Assembly (NCBI GenBank): GCA_001515945.1
Contig: LOER01000016.1
Location: forward strand, 186,001 to 250,000
Source of the DNA: Desulfitibacter sp. BRH_c19
GTDB taxonomy: Bacteria > Bacillota > DSM-16504 > Desulfitibacterales > Desulfitibacteraceae
Direction of reading: 5' to 3'
Length of the DNA stretch: 64,000 bases
The number at the start of each line of letters is the position of its first letter. Position 1 is the stretch's first letter. The notes under the pieces are model-generated. The model was not told where the DNA came from, did not search any database, and saw only the letters and a list, made by a program, of their open reading frames with translations. The translations under genes and the position numbers were made by a program. Of the stretch, positions 1 to 8,662 are shown piece after piece.

Positions 1-300
1 AGGGTTTTCGGACTTGATGTCTATTTCTGACTTCAAGACATAAATAGTTTCTTTCGAGATGGGGCTTTCATTTAATTTGATTTTACATGTTGTTGGTCGG
101 TGATAACGTTCCTCTTTAGGTTGTTCGCCTCTTGAAATATCTTCAAATGTCTTAGTGAAAGAAGTCTTCATCACTCCATTTGGAGCATATATAACGTAAG
201 CTTTCGCTTTAGGGTTTTCTGTACTTGTAGTAAATACAAAATCTTGCTCGAAATCCTTTATGCCATAGCAGTTCTTTAAGATAACATTTAGCGTACTCAT
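1..300 (-). CDS. P-loop ATPase, N-terminal part (runs off left edge)
   Basis: An open frame of 100 codons starts with ATG at 300 and is still open at base 1, so only the N-terminus is present. A GA-rich ribosome site lies just upstream. The protein opens with a strand typical of RecF/SMC-like ATPases, and residues about 43-53 (YAPNGVMKTSF) form a Walker A-like loop in which the second glycine is replaced (NGVMKTS). That pattern is seen in large AAA ATPases of restriction or phage-defence loci. No Walker B or C-terminal domain is in the window, so the function is open. Seen: frame and P-loop. Inferred: ATPase. Confidence 0.6.
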   Translation of the reverse strand, partial: MSTLNVILKNCYGIKDFEQDFVFTTSTENPKAKAYVIYAPNGVMKTSFTKTFEDISRGEQPKEERYHRPTTCKIKLNESPISKETIYVLKSEIDIKSENP

Positions 301-512
301 AACACCCTCAATCCTCTCTGATTAGGAATATGACAATTTATCATTCAATTAAACTTAACTCACAAGAACTCTTTTCATGTGCTCCCAACTGTTAATTATA
401 GATATTAGTTTAATTATTTATCATTCAATGTTTATAAAAAGCTATATAAACTATCCTTAGTAAATAAGTTCAATAATTAACTTACATTTCCTTGAGATAT
501 AATGTCATATCC

Positions 513-519
513 TGTCGAA
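513..519 (+). promoter_or_regulatory. Spo0A-box-like site in a repeated promoter region
   Basis: TGTCGAA matches the Spo0A box. It lies about 85 bases before the ATG at 604. The surrounding 35-40 bases, including GTCGAATTGCTAATA and CAAGGATATT, recur almost unchanged at 8576-8605 before another gene. Bases 301-603 otherwise hold only AT-rich sequence between two divergent genes. Confidence 0.5.
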
Positions 520-603
520 TTGCTAATATTTACAAGGATATTGAGAATATTTGTCTAATAAGTTCAAAAATAGGGCTCACAAAAGGTAATACAGGAGGTG
601 TCT

Positions 604-876
604 ATGCAGAAGGATTTTCATCATGCAGTTATATATGTTTTGTGCAGAATTGCTGGAATGAAAAGTGAATATGCTAGGGTAGTTGCTTACGCTTCCCAAC
701 AAGTAGATGATGCCACACATGGACATGCCTTAAAGTTTATTAATGGCGGCGTGTTTAGGCAGACAATGACAGCACATAAAACACTTTCTACCAGGAACTT
801 TAATGTTAATAATGCAGTAGAGGTTTGGCTTCCTTTTCATTTTTTACCACAGGGAGGGATGGACACAAATAGCTGA
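604..876 (+). pseudogene. DUF6765-like protein, N-terminal fragment
   Basis: ATG at 604 follows AGGAGG with a 5-base gap and is a better start than the upstream GTG at 598. The 90 residues begin MQKDFHHAVIYVLCRIAGM and contain a YASQQVDDAT stretch, as in the N-terminus of DUF6765-type proteins, which are HD/phospholipase-C-like hydrolases of several hundred residues. The frame stops at 876 right after QGGMDTNS. A second locus at 5460-6349 starts at almost the same point of the family (QGGANTNS) and carries the C-terminal part. Both therefore look like partial, decayed copies rather than one gene split by an insertion, since the two junction sequences differ. Confidence 0.5.
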
Positions 877-963
877 TGCAACAGTCTTCTTCCCTAATAA
901 ATAGCAGGGAAATGATGATGAGAAATCTAAATCGGATAATTTATTAATAAGAGGGTGAAATTC

Positions 964-1292
964 ATGAATAGGAACTTTAAAAATAAAATATTTCAACCTG
1001 ACTATGCAGTCTATACGCTGCAATTGTAGGATTTTCTATTTTTGTATGGCTTAGAACAGGGAGTTTTTCAATAGGTATAGCTGTCTTTATCATTGGATCA
1101 TTACTTTTAATTGTTGGTGTTCCATTATTAGAAAAAAAGTCTAGGAAAACTGGAGCTACATATACTGCTTCAGGTTTAAAAGGAGAAAGTTGTCCTAGAT
1201 GTGGTAATCAGCTAGTATTACGGAATGGCAGAGCAGGTAAATTTTTGGGATGCTCTAGTTTCCCCAGATGCAGGTTTACAAGAGACTATTAA
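964..1292 (+). pseudogene. small membrane protein with topoisomerase-type zinc ribbon, frameshifted
   Basis: ATG at 964 follows GAGGGTG. The first 21 codons end at a TAG near 1029. Shifting frame close to 1020 gives an uninterrupted 89-codon continuation to TAA at 1290-1292. That part holds two hydrophobic segments and a C-terminal zinc ribbon, [11 protein letters not shown]...[16 protein letters not shown], of the kind found at the end of DNA topoisomerase I. The most economical reading is a one-base loss in a formerly intact gene of about 109 codons. The neighbouring helicase on the other strand carries a related zinc ribbon at its C-terminus. A sequencing error is not excluded. Confidence 0.5.
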
Positions 1293-1356
1293 TAACGTGT
1301 CAAGTTAAAATAGCTCTAAACAACATATATTATTCAAAAATAGCCTCTAAAAGGTT

Positions 1357-3864
1357 TTATTTACTATCTGTATACTTAATGTATTTTTCGGTATGTTGAC
1401 ATAATGGATAATTCGAGCAGCCATAAAACAATCCATAAGGCCCTTTTTTAATATTTAATTGACCTTTTTTGCAGCTCGGACAATAAAAAACATCTTCTGT
1501 TGAAATTGATACTAAGGTATCCTTTTCTAATTCTTTAATAAATTTAGATTTGCTATTATTTTCAACAGTAAGGAAGACCGTCTTTTTTGCTCTTGTTAAG
1601 GCCACATAAAATAATCTTCGCTCCTCTGCATGTTCACAACTCTCAATATCTTCTACTATAAGATTTAATACTTTATCATCAGCTATATTACTGGGAAAAC
1701 CAAGTTTCTTGTTACTATTGTTCAGGATGAATACATAGTCCCCCTGGAGACCTTTAGAGCTATGAACAGTCAGATATTCCATCTTCAGATCTGACCTCAT
1801 ATTATATTTAACTTGCTTTTGCTGCCTATTAGCCTGTAATACAAAGTCATCGTTTTCAATAATACACCTAATGTCTTCCTTATAACGCCCCAGTAACAAA
1901 ACAGTAGCATTCTCAGGTAAATCATTTAACCTTGCTTTAATTAAACCGACTAATTCGTTTTTCGTATCTCCATATAATATCTCAATTGCCCTATCATCAT
2001 TATTATTAAAGCTTTTTAATTTCTTCTTTATTTGACTCTTGTTTTTTAGTATAAATTTGCTACTTACATCAATTAGATTTTTATTAAACCTATACGTTGT
2101 TTCAATATAAGAGCTTTCTGTATAACCAAAATACTTATGGAAATTAGTAAACAAACTAATATCGCTGCCAGCAAATCTATAAATACTCTGCCAGTCATCA
2201 CCTACACAAAATAGTTTAGAATCATTGAAATCTCTTAGTGCTTTGATTAACCTATATCTAGGTTTAGAGATGTCTTGGTATTCATCAACTACTATGTATT
2301 TATATCTCTTACGTATTTTCTTATCTTCTACGTAGGAAATAGCTTTATTAATCATGTCACTAAAATCAATTTCCTTATTAATATCTAGTTCATTTATATA
2401 TTCAGTATAAATAGGTTCCACTATATCAAGGAAAACATCATTTCTCATTCTTTCATATCCCCAATTAATGCCATTATTTTTAGTCTTTAGGTCACTAATA
2501 GTGTAGCCTCCTGCTCTGATCAGATTAATAAATGTATTAATTAAGCTTATGAAGTTGGAGATGTTGCTAGATTTATCTTGCTCTATTATGCTCCACATCT
2601 CTTGCACAGTTTTGGGCTTGAATTCTACTCCTTTTTCCAATAGTTTGTTTCTGAGGTTTTTAGTTAGATTTCCTTCCATTTTTTCATAGGAATAAGTCTC
2701 TATTAAAACAGTATTATGAGTTTTATGTAAAACTCTTTTCCAATTAATTCCCGAATTGTATTTCTCTTTTGCAGATAGTTCCCCATCTCCTGTAAAAAAG
2801 TCAGGCACATTACCCTCTCTGTCTATACCATAATGTTCAATATAAATATTATAATCCGGCAGGTAAAAGTCAGGTTTATATCTGCTATAGCGTTGATCAG
2901 CGGTATTTACTTCGTAGTAGGACTCATATTCATAATTAATATTATAGGTAAATAGAAAGTTGGCTATCTCCATTTCCTCATAGCTTTTTACTGTTTCATT
3001 TTTCAATGTTTTAATTTGGTTATCTAATAAATACTCAATGTATTCACCATCATTTTTAAACTCAAATTTACTTTTATATTCTTTCAGATATGATAGAAAA
3101 AACTCGTTAACCAGATACATATAATCAAAGACTTTTCTAAAACTATTGAATTTCTCTTTAATGAAATTATTAAGTTCTATGCGAGTAATATCAGGCTGCT
3201 TACCCTCAACTTCTGCAATAATTTCTTTTCCTAGCTTATGAAAAGTCATAACATCTATTTTTACATTTGTTTCTTTTCTAATTCTTTCTGCCATCTCGGT
3301 TGCAGAAGCGTTTGTAAAAGACAAAACTAGTATTGTTTTGGGATCATACTTGTATCTCGATAATAGATATTTAACTTTGCCCACTATGGTAGTTGTCTTT
3401 CCTGAGCCAGCCCCTGCAATAACCAGGTTATTTACTTCATCTTTCACAACACATTCTACTTGTTGTTCATCTAATGACTTTCCTTCAATATCATTGAAGA
3501 AAACTCTATAATTTGTTTTTTCAATCTCTATAAACTGTTTATTATAATCATCTCTTACCTGATTTATATCTTTAAAGTTTTGTTTGAAGTCATCAATTGT
3601 ACTAATACTTTCTTTATCCAATGAAATCTTTCGATATTTATTACCCCTTTTAATAGAGAAATAAGCCTCCTGGTATTTATTAATCCAAATGTTTTTAGCC
3701 GAGAATGTAAAATATTCATTATAACCTTCTAGATAGTATGTTAGTTCTTTATTGGCAATCTTAAGATTGCTGGATAAGTCAATGTAATGGTTCATTAATT
3801 CTAGGCGTTTAGTCTGTCTATATCTTAAGTAGCTATTGTATAGATTTGTTAATTTTTTAAACAT
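1357..3864 (-). CDS. UvrD/Rep-family (HelD-like) DNA helicase with nuclease-like insertion and zinc ribbon
   Basis: 835 residues, superfamily 1 helicase. Visible motifs are Walker A AGAGSGKTTT (about 150-160), Walker B VVDEYQD (about 527), motif V-like TVHSSKGLQGDYV and motif VI FYVALTRAKK. Between the two helicase halves (about residues 290-400) sits an insertion with KSYEEMEIANFL, YKPDFYLPDYNIYIEHYG, a PD-(D/E)xK endonuclease-like arrangement known from DNA helicase IV-like proteins. The last 40 residues form a four-cysteine ribbon (CPSCKKG...YGCSNYPLC) as in topoisomerase I. It should unwind DNA 3'-5' in repair or in defence. It is monocistronic, divergent from the lactonase gene. The fold of the insertion is inferred from motif spacing only. 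Confidence 0.88.
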   Translation of the reverse strand: MFKKLTNLYNSYLRYRQTKRLELMNHYIDLSSNLKIANKELTYYLEGYNEYFTFSAKNIWINKYQEAYFSIKRGNKYRKISLDKESISTIDDFKQNFKDINQVRDDYNKQFIEIEKTNYRVFFNDIEGKSLDEQQVECVVKDEVNNLVIAGAGSGKTTTIVGKVKYLLSRYKYDPKTILVLSFTNASATEMAERIRKETNVKIDVMTFHKLGKEIIAEVEGKQPDITRIELNNFIKEKFNSFRKVFDYMYLVNEFFLSYLKEYKSKFEFKNDGEYIEYLLDNQIKTLKNETVKSYEEMEIANFLFTYNINYEYESYYEVNTADQRYSRYKPDFYLPDYNIYIEHYGIDREGNVPDFFTGDGELSAKEKYNSGINWKRVLHKTHNTVLIETYSYEKMEGNLTKNLRNKLLEKGVEFKPKTVQEMWSIIEQDKSSNISNFISLINTFINLIRAGGYTISDLKTKNNGINWGYERMRNDVFLDIVEPIYTEYINELDINKEIDFSDMINKAISYVEDKKIRKRYKYIVVDEYQDISKPRYRLIKALRDFNDSKLFCVGDDWQSIYRFAGSDISLFTNFHKYFGYTESSYIETTYRFNKNLIDVSSKFILKNKSQIKKKLKSFNNNDDRAIEILYGDTKNELVGLIKARLNDLPENATVLLLGRYKEDIRCIIENDDFVLQANRQQKQVKYNMRSDLKMEYLTVHSSKGLQGDYVFILNNSNKKLGFPSNIADDKVLNLIVEDIESCEHAEERRLFYVALTRAKKTVFLTVENNSKSKFIKELEKDTLVSISTEDVFYCPSCKKGQLNIKKGPYGLFYGCSNYPLCQHTEKYIKYTDSK

Positions 3865-3987
3865 GTCTATTCCCCTTCAGTATTGCAATAGACTTTACCT
3901 ATGTACATACATATCATTTTCACCATTATTAATAATTTACATACAATATAGCATAGTTACTAAAAATTACCAAGGAGGATTTGCTAA

Positions 3988-5076
3988 ATGTCCACAACTT
4001 TAGGGACAGTTTATGTCATGACAAATTCACGTATTAATAATGAGGTAGTCGCCTTTAGCCGGGGACCTGATGGAACATTATCGCTAATAGATGCATACAA
4101 AACAGGTGGCCATGGTACTGGCACAAGAAGGGTTTCCCCTGAAACACCAGGTGGCGCTGTCGACCCACTGGCATCACAGGGATCTATTGTTCTTTCTGAC
4201 TATAAGCGTTTTCTCTTTGCTGTCAATGCGGGCAGCAATAGTATCTCAAGCTTTCGTAGAGATGTCACAGGCGAGCTAACTCTAGTAGATGAGGTGCCTT
4301 CTGGCGGATTACAGCCTAACAGCTTAGCTGTACATGAAAGACTACTATATGTTTCTAATGCCGGAAGTGATACTAACGGTTCTGATTCTAATATTACTGG
4401 CTTTCGTATAGGCCCCAGGGGGGAACTCGAAATGATACCCAATTCAGAACGCTCTTTAAGTACCCCAAACGCCCATCCAGCTAGCGTTGTATTCACCCCT
4501 GACGGCAGTCAACTTGTTGTATCTGAGTTAACCACAAACCGTCTCAGCGTGTTTGACGTCAAACCCGATGGTACAGTATCACGACGTACCGTTAACAGGT
4601 CCAATGGGGCCGGGCCATTTGGATCATATTTTCTTCCGTCCGGGTTACTGTTAAATTCGGAAGCTGGTACAAATGCCCTATCCTCTTATACCGTTTCTCT
4701 AGATGGAACATTAAATGTTATTAGCGGTTCTGTTGAAAGCGGTCAGATGGCAACTTGTTGGGTAGTAGCAACTCGAAATGGGCGTTATGCCTATACGTCC
4801 AATACTGGAAGTGGCACTATCAGTCTTTATAGCATCAATACCGATGGGACTTTGGAGCTTGGAGAGAATATACCAAGCACACCAGAGGGGTCACCCATGG
4901 GCGCACCTATTGATAGCGGAGTGAGTAGAGATCAGCGCAATTTCTACGTTTTAAATGGAAACCAGGGGTCAATTTCTGTATTTAAAATAAATTCCGGTGG
5001 GCAACTCATTAGATTACAAGTGATAGATTCTGAAGAAATACCTAATCTAGGAGCCCAGGGCTTAGCTGTGATTTAA
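3988..5076 (+). CDS. lactonase-family seven-bladed beta-propeller protein
   Basis: 362 residues starting at ATG behind AAGGAGG. The sequence is a run of repeated blades with the pattern VxFSxDGxxLxVxxxxxNxLSVFxVxxDGT, typical of the lactonase / 6-phosphogluconolactonase (Pgl) family. No signal peptide is evident. Members hydrolyse 6-phosphogluconolactone, but many bacterial homologues have no proven substrate, so the reaction is not assigned. It stands alone on the plus strand between a helicase gene and a decayed region. A 17-bp inverted repeat follows the stop. Confidence 0.85.
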   Translation: MSTTLGTVYVMTNSRINNEVVAFSRGPDGTLSLIDAYKTGGHGTGTRRVSPETPGGAVDPLASQGSIVLSDYKRFLFAVNAGSNSISSFRRDVTGELTLVDEVPSGGLQPNSLAVHERLLYVSNAGSDTNGSDSNITGFRIGPRGELEMIPNSERSLSTPNAHPASVVFTPDGSQLVVSELTTNRLSVFDVKPDGTVSRRTVNRSNGAGPFGSYFLPSGLLLNSEAGTNALSSYTVSLDGTLNVISGSVESGQMATCWVVATRNGRYAYTSNTGSGTISLYSINTDGTLELGENIPSTPEGSPMGAPIDSGVSRDQRNFYVLNGNQGSISVFKINSGGQLIRLQVIDSEEIPNLGAQGLAVI

Positions 5077-5098
5077 TTATTATATACCCTTCAAAAAT

Positions 5099-5139
5099 AC
5101 TTGTTTTGGACGGGTGGCCACAACCCGTCCAGAACAAGT
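5099..5139 (+). terminator. long hairpin after lactonase gene
   Basis: 5099-5115 pairs with 5123-5139 (17 bp, one G-U) around a 7-base loop, 23 bases after the lactonase stop. There is no T-tract, so it may be a weak terminator or an mRNA-protecting hairpin. Confidence 0.5.
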
Positions 5140-5459
5140 CACAATCCAATCTTCAGGTTCACATATATTTTCCGGAATCACCCAAGACCTTAAATTCTCC
5201 ATTATCAACCAGATACCCAGCATTCAAGATTCTATTATCTTAAAGGATGGGAAAAAGACTTGCTTTTCTTACTCATCACCCCACTTTCCTACTGAATCAA
5301 ATTACAAGACCAAGTATAAAAGGAAGCTTTCAAGTGGAAAGACTCTTTATATATTGGTTGCTGAGAATTGGGGTTAATGGAGAAAATATTGAGAGTGGGT
5401 AGTGAAGTAAGGATGGTAGACTCAACCTCTTCGTCCTCCCCTTACACACTAATGCATAG

Positions 5460-6349
5460 GGTTATTTAATAGGAACTTTTGAATTAATATCCATAGGCAC
5501 TTTTAGATTAACAGATACACAGGGGGGAGCGAATACAAATAGTAACTTAATTACCGCTCCAAATACTAAGGTTTTAAGTGCACTTCTAAAAGATATTGAT
5601 CAATCCGCTGCTCAAACACCACTAGCATTATATAGATTAGGAATAGGTCTCCATGTACATGCAGATACATTTTCTCATCAAGACTTTATGGGTTATTACC
5701 ATAAACATAATCTTGTTACCCTACATCAAAGAATATCAGCTAGACTTATTAGAACTACTAGAGATTACATTTGTATTAGCTTTGGGGTTCCTCCTATAGG
5801 GCATGGTGCTGCACTAAAATATCCTGATAAGCCATTTTTAGAATGCTCTTATGAGAGAGATAAAAAGACTATCTATGTAGATAATCTTAATGAGCGTTTT
5901 ATTCCTGTCGGTTAGATATATCTATGAGTACCTACCTCCTGCAATTCTTAGAACTAAATCCCATTTATAAATCTCAAAAACAACTAAAGTGCTTAAAGGA
6001 GTATGAACACCAAATAGTTGCTCTACTTAAGCATAGAGATAGTTTAGGTAATAGGCATAAGAAATGGCTCCAGACAATTAATAATAATTATTTTGGTTTT
6101 GAGGATTTTAATGAAATTGATAGGACCCTTAATTACGATCCCAGGGAATGGTTTTATGAGGCAGTTGAAGCTAAAAAGCAGCGTGGCTTGAAGAATATAA
6201 TTGGAAGCAAAGTATTGAATTCGTATGTGTTCAAAAGAAAAGAAGGATTTAATAACTCTGATTGGGTGAAATTCATGAGGGCTGCAGCAGAGCATAAGTT
6301 TAGGGTAATACATAAAATCTTACCTGAATTGGATATTTATGTTGGTTAG
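5460..6349 (+). pseudogene. DUF6765-like protein, C-terminal part, frameshifted
   Basis: From 5460 a frame without a proper start reads through the family core QTPLALYRLGIGLHVHADTF (His-Asp cluster typical of the hydrolase fold) to a TAG at 5913-5915. Immediately after, from 5924, another frame gives 141 residues ending at 6349 that continue the same kind of helical C-terminus (LNPIYKSQKQLK...WVKFMRAAAEHKF). The N-terminal 90 residues are absent, there is no ribosome site, and the two pieces are in different frames. I read it as a remnant of a second DUF6765-like gene. The join between the two frames is inferred. Confidence 0.5.
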
Positions 6350-6534
6350 TTAAATATATAAAGGAACAGAGCATTGGTTTATTTTTATAGAGCAACTTAC
6401 ACCATTTGTAAATGATATTGCTAAAAGTATACCACTTTGAAACGAACCCATTTCGCTATTGAATTAGTTTATTACCTAACATTAAATATTTTACGGGAGG
6501 GATAAAATATGAGAAAGTCACATCAATCATAATT

Positions 6535-6562
6535 AAAACACCCTGTTATTCTAAGGTGTTTT
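6535..6562. terminator. possible bidirectional hairpin in a gene-free stretch
   Basis: AAAACACC (6535-6542) pairs with GGTGTTTT (6555-6562). It lies in the 6350-6725 gap between a decayed plus-strand gene and the end of abrB on the minus strand. A GGGAGGG ribosome-like site and a 7-codon ATG frame (6510-6533) precede it and look like leftovers. I see nothing else in the gap. Confidence 0.35.
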
Positions 6563-6725
6563 GACTGTTAAATTAACTTATGGGTACAATTGGAGATAAG
6601 CTATAACTTTTATCGTTATTTGAGATACAATAATAACTTTTTGCATATCAAAACAGACTCCATTAAATATAAATGAGACAGGTTAAGAAATTAGGTATTA
6701 GATATTAGAATATATATAGTTTAAT

Positions 6726-6977
6726 TTAAGAAGCCTGGGTAAGCATGGCAGAGGCACATTCACTACAAACAATTTTGCCTTTAAAGTTGTTGATATTATC
6801 TGCACTACCACAGAATACGCAAGCTGGTTCGTACTTTTTAAGAACGATTTTTTCACTATCTACGTAAATTTCTAAACCATCTTTTTCATCAATCCCAAGA
6901 GTTCTTCTGAGTTCAATGGGTATAACAATTCTCCCAAGATCGTCAACCTTACGCACAATTCCTGTAGCTTTCAACAT
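6726..6977 (-). CDS. abrB: AbrB-family transition-state regulator
   Basis: 83 residues from ATG at 6977 (AGAGGGG eight bases upstream); an ATG at 7013 would add 12 unlikely residues. The N-terminal swapped-hairpin DNA-binding domain MLKATGIVRKVDDLGRIVIP-IELRRTLGI is nearly that of Bacillus AbrB. The C-terminal part has CVFCG and CSEC, suggesting a bound zinc or a redox pair, which classical AbrB lacks in this form. AbrB proteins repress post-exponential, biofilm and sporulation genes. The gene is monocistronic with AT-rich upstream DNA. It supports a spore-forming host. Confidence 0.9.
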   Translation of the reverse strand: MLKATGIVRKVDDLGRIVIPIELRRTLGIDEKDGLEIYVDSEKIVLKKYEPACVFCGSADNINNFKGKIVCSECASAMLTQAS

Positions 6978-7205
6978 ATATTTTCCCCTCTCCATTTCAA
7001 CAATCTTCGACAACTTATCTAAATAGTACCAAGGTTGGCATTAAAAGTCAATGCAAAATTTGACAGAGTTTTACATTCTATTCCTGATGTTTACTATTCT
7101 GTTCTATCGATGCTATTGACTGGAACTTTTTTTTACACACAAAAAGATGCTGCCTGACTATAAAATCAATAGCTTTTTTTATCGGTAAACTTAAATACTA
7201 GTGTT

Positions 7206-7925
7206 TTAAGCCAAATTGTTGTTTCTATATTGAACCATTCTATCTAGATCAATGGTTGGTTTGCCTAAATAAAATCCTTGTGCATATGACACTTCTAAAT
7301 CTTGAACTGTTTGAAGTTCTCTGCTGTTTTCAATGTTTTCAGCAATTACTGTACTTCCTATATCTTTACCTATTGCTACCAGGTGTTTAATTACAGAACG
7401 TTTATTTGTACTCTGATCGCAGTCTTTAACTATTGGGCCATCTAATTTAATAAAATCTGGCGTCGAATTGATTACCAAATGAATCCTATTATAGCCAGTA
7501 GCAATATCATCAATTGAATACCTGTAGCCCCATTTTCGTAGTTCCTTCAAAATTTTAAGGAAGCATTCCATGTCTATAATCTCCTCTACTTCCGTTATCT
7601 CTAGAACTACCTTATCTTTTGGAATATTCCTCTTAAACCAATTTGTGTGGTTTTTGAATAATAGTATTAATGTCGAAGGCCTAATATTCATAAAGAGTAT
7701 ACCACTAATTTTTGCTATATTTGAGATTGAGCTATTTATGCATTTAATATCGAATTCTACTGTTTTCCCTTCTTTTTCTGCTGTAATAAATAGTTCTCCT
7801 GGTGAGAGACCTGCATGAGATCTAATCAAAGCTTCATACCCCATAATTTTCATATTATCCAAGGAATAAATGGGTTGATAAGCTGAATAAACAAGCATAT
7901 TTACTGAACGTGATAGAAATAACAT
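7206..7925 (-). CDS. stand-alone EAL-domain cyclic-di-GMP phosphodiesterase
   Basis: 239 residues, essentially one EAL domain with no membrane or sensor part. Start is ATG at 7925 behind AGGGGAAAAATTGT. Conserved catalytic positions are visible: EAL in YEALIR, Asn in FMNIRPS, Glu in LEITE, the Asp pair in SIDDIATGYN, Lys in FIKLDG, Glu in IAENIE, and QGFYLGKP. An active phosphodiesterase opening c-di-GMP to pGpG is therefore likely. A c-di-GMP-I riboswitch with its own terminator lies 380-460 bases upstream on the same strand, which suggests feedback by the ligand. The gap between them holds a short frame. Confidence 0.88.
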   Translation of the reverse strand: MLFLSRSVNMLVYSAYQPIYSLDNMKIMGYEALIRSHAGLSPGELFITAEKEGKTVEFDIKCINSSISNIAKISGILFMNIRPSTLILLFKNHTNWFKRNIPKDKVVLEITEVEEIIDMECFLKILKELRKWGYRYSIDDIATGYNRIHLVINSTPDFIKLDGPIVKDCDQSTNKRSVIKHLVAIGKDIGSTVIAENIENSRELQTVQDLEVSYAQGFYLGKPTIDLDRMVQYRNNNLA

Positions 7926-8003
7926 ACAATTTTTCCCCTATCTTTAATTTGAGTATAATTTTTAAAGCATTACTACTTTAAGAATAGTATCTTTTTAAAA
8001 TAC

Positions 8004-8111
8004 TTAATGAAACCCTTGTTTTCGAGACTTTGTTTCCATATTATTTTCTCGAAACGTATAGTATAAAAGCCTTTTTTCTTCTTCACTAAGATGCACCTCT
8101 ATTTTAGCCAC
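8004..8111 (-). CDS. small ORF, 35 aa, between riboswitch and EAL gene
   Basis: GTG at 8111 follows GAAAGGGTG-N7; 35 charged residues (AKIEVHLSEEEKRLLYYTFR start) end at TAA 8004-8006. It lies downstream of the c-di-GMP riboswitch terminator and upstream of the EAL gene, so it would be in the same transcript. No family recognised. It could be a real small protein, or the start of a gene shortened by decay. Confidence 0.35.
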   Translation of the reverse strand: MAKIEVHLSEEEKRLLYYTFRENNMETKSRKQGFH

Positions 8112-8240
8112 TTTTTAATCACCCTTTCAGAATTATTCTAAGTTAAATTATATTTAAATGGGCTCCCTGCCCTATTCTGCTATATCAGAACTAGCCTCTA
8201 ATAACTAACTTTACAAATCTAATCTGAATCACTACTCTTA

Positions 8241-8283
8241 ATAACAAAAACATAGAGCTGGCACATATCCAACCCTATGTTTT
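8241..8283 (-). terminator. riboswitch-linked intrinsic terminator
   Basis: On the minus strand AAACATAG (8282-8275) pairs with CTATGTTT (8255-8248), followed by TTTTTGTTAT. It sits about 20 bases after the riboswitch aptamer, where an expression-platform terminator would be expected. Confidence 0.6.
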
Positions 8284-8301
8284 CACATATTTAACAAAAT
8301 T

Positions 8302-8386
8302 ATGGCTGGCGGCCTGGCGATCATAGCTGGATAACAGCTTTAGACCCATAGCTTTGCAGTCACTATCTTTCGATAGCTTTGCCTTT
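8302..8386 (-). promoter_or_regulatory. c-di-GMP-I (GEMM) riboswitch aptamer
   Basis: Reading the minus strand from about 8386 there is GGCAAAGCTATCGAAAGATAGT (as an RNA hairpin with GAAA tetraloop), then GACTGCAAAGC, GGGTCTAAAGC and finally ATGATCGCCAGGC closing the outer stem. These are the conserved landmarks of the GEMM-I aptamer, including the GAAA loop, GCAAAGC ligand pocket and the GCCAGGC receptor side. An intrinsic terminator follows at 8283-8241. The downstream minus-strand genes are a small ORF and an EAL phosphodiesterase. On or off control is not decided by inspection. Confidence 0.85.
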
Positions 8387-8575
8387 TTCAACTGTACTGT
8401 ATTGATTTAATATAAGTACCACTAAATTCGATAGTTCCTGTCTTTCCAGACCTTAATCGCATTTGGATTAATCATTCATTTACTCATAATTATTTTACTA
8501 ATCTTCGTACAATCCACACTTTTATATACATTTTATAATTATAAACCAATTTTCTTGTAAAAGGATGACATATTT

Positions 8576-8582
8576 TGTCGAA
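8576..8582 (+). promoter_or_regulatory. Spo0A-box-like site before metallo-hydrolase gene
   Basis: TGTCGAA, identical to the Spo0A box core, 80 bases before the start at 8663. The next 25 bases (ATTGCTAATA...CAAGGATATT) repeat those after the site at 513. The gap 7926-8662 thus contains, from left, a small ORF, a terminator, a c-di-GMP riboswitch (minus strand) and this promoter region (plus strand). Confidence 0.55.
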
Positions 8583-8662
8583 TTGCTAATAATTCAAGGA
8601 TATTAAGGGTTTGTGTCTAATTATATTGGGAAAATATAGTGTTTTTGAGAGGGGAAATTGAT

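Noticed and set aside
5114-5377. 87-codon plus-strand frame after the lactonase gene
   Set aside because: It begins inside the 17-bp hairpin, has no ribosome site and no recognisable protein pattern.
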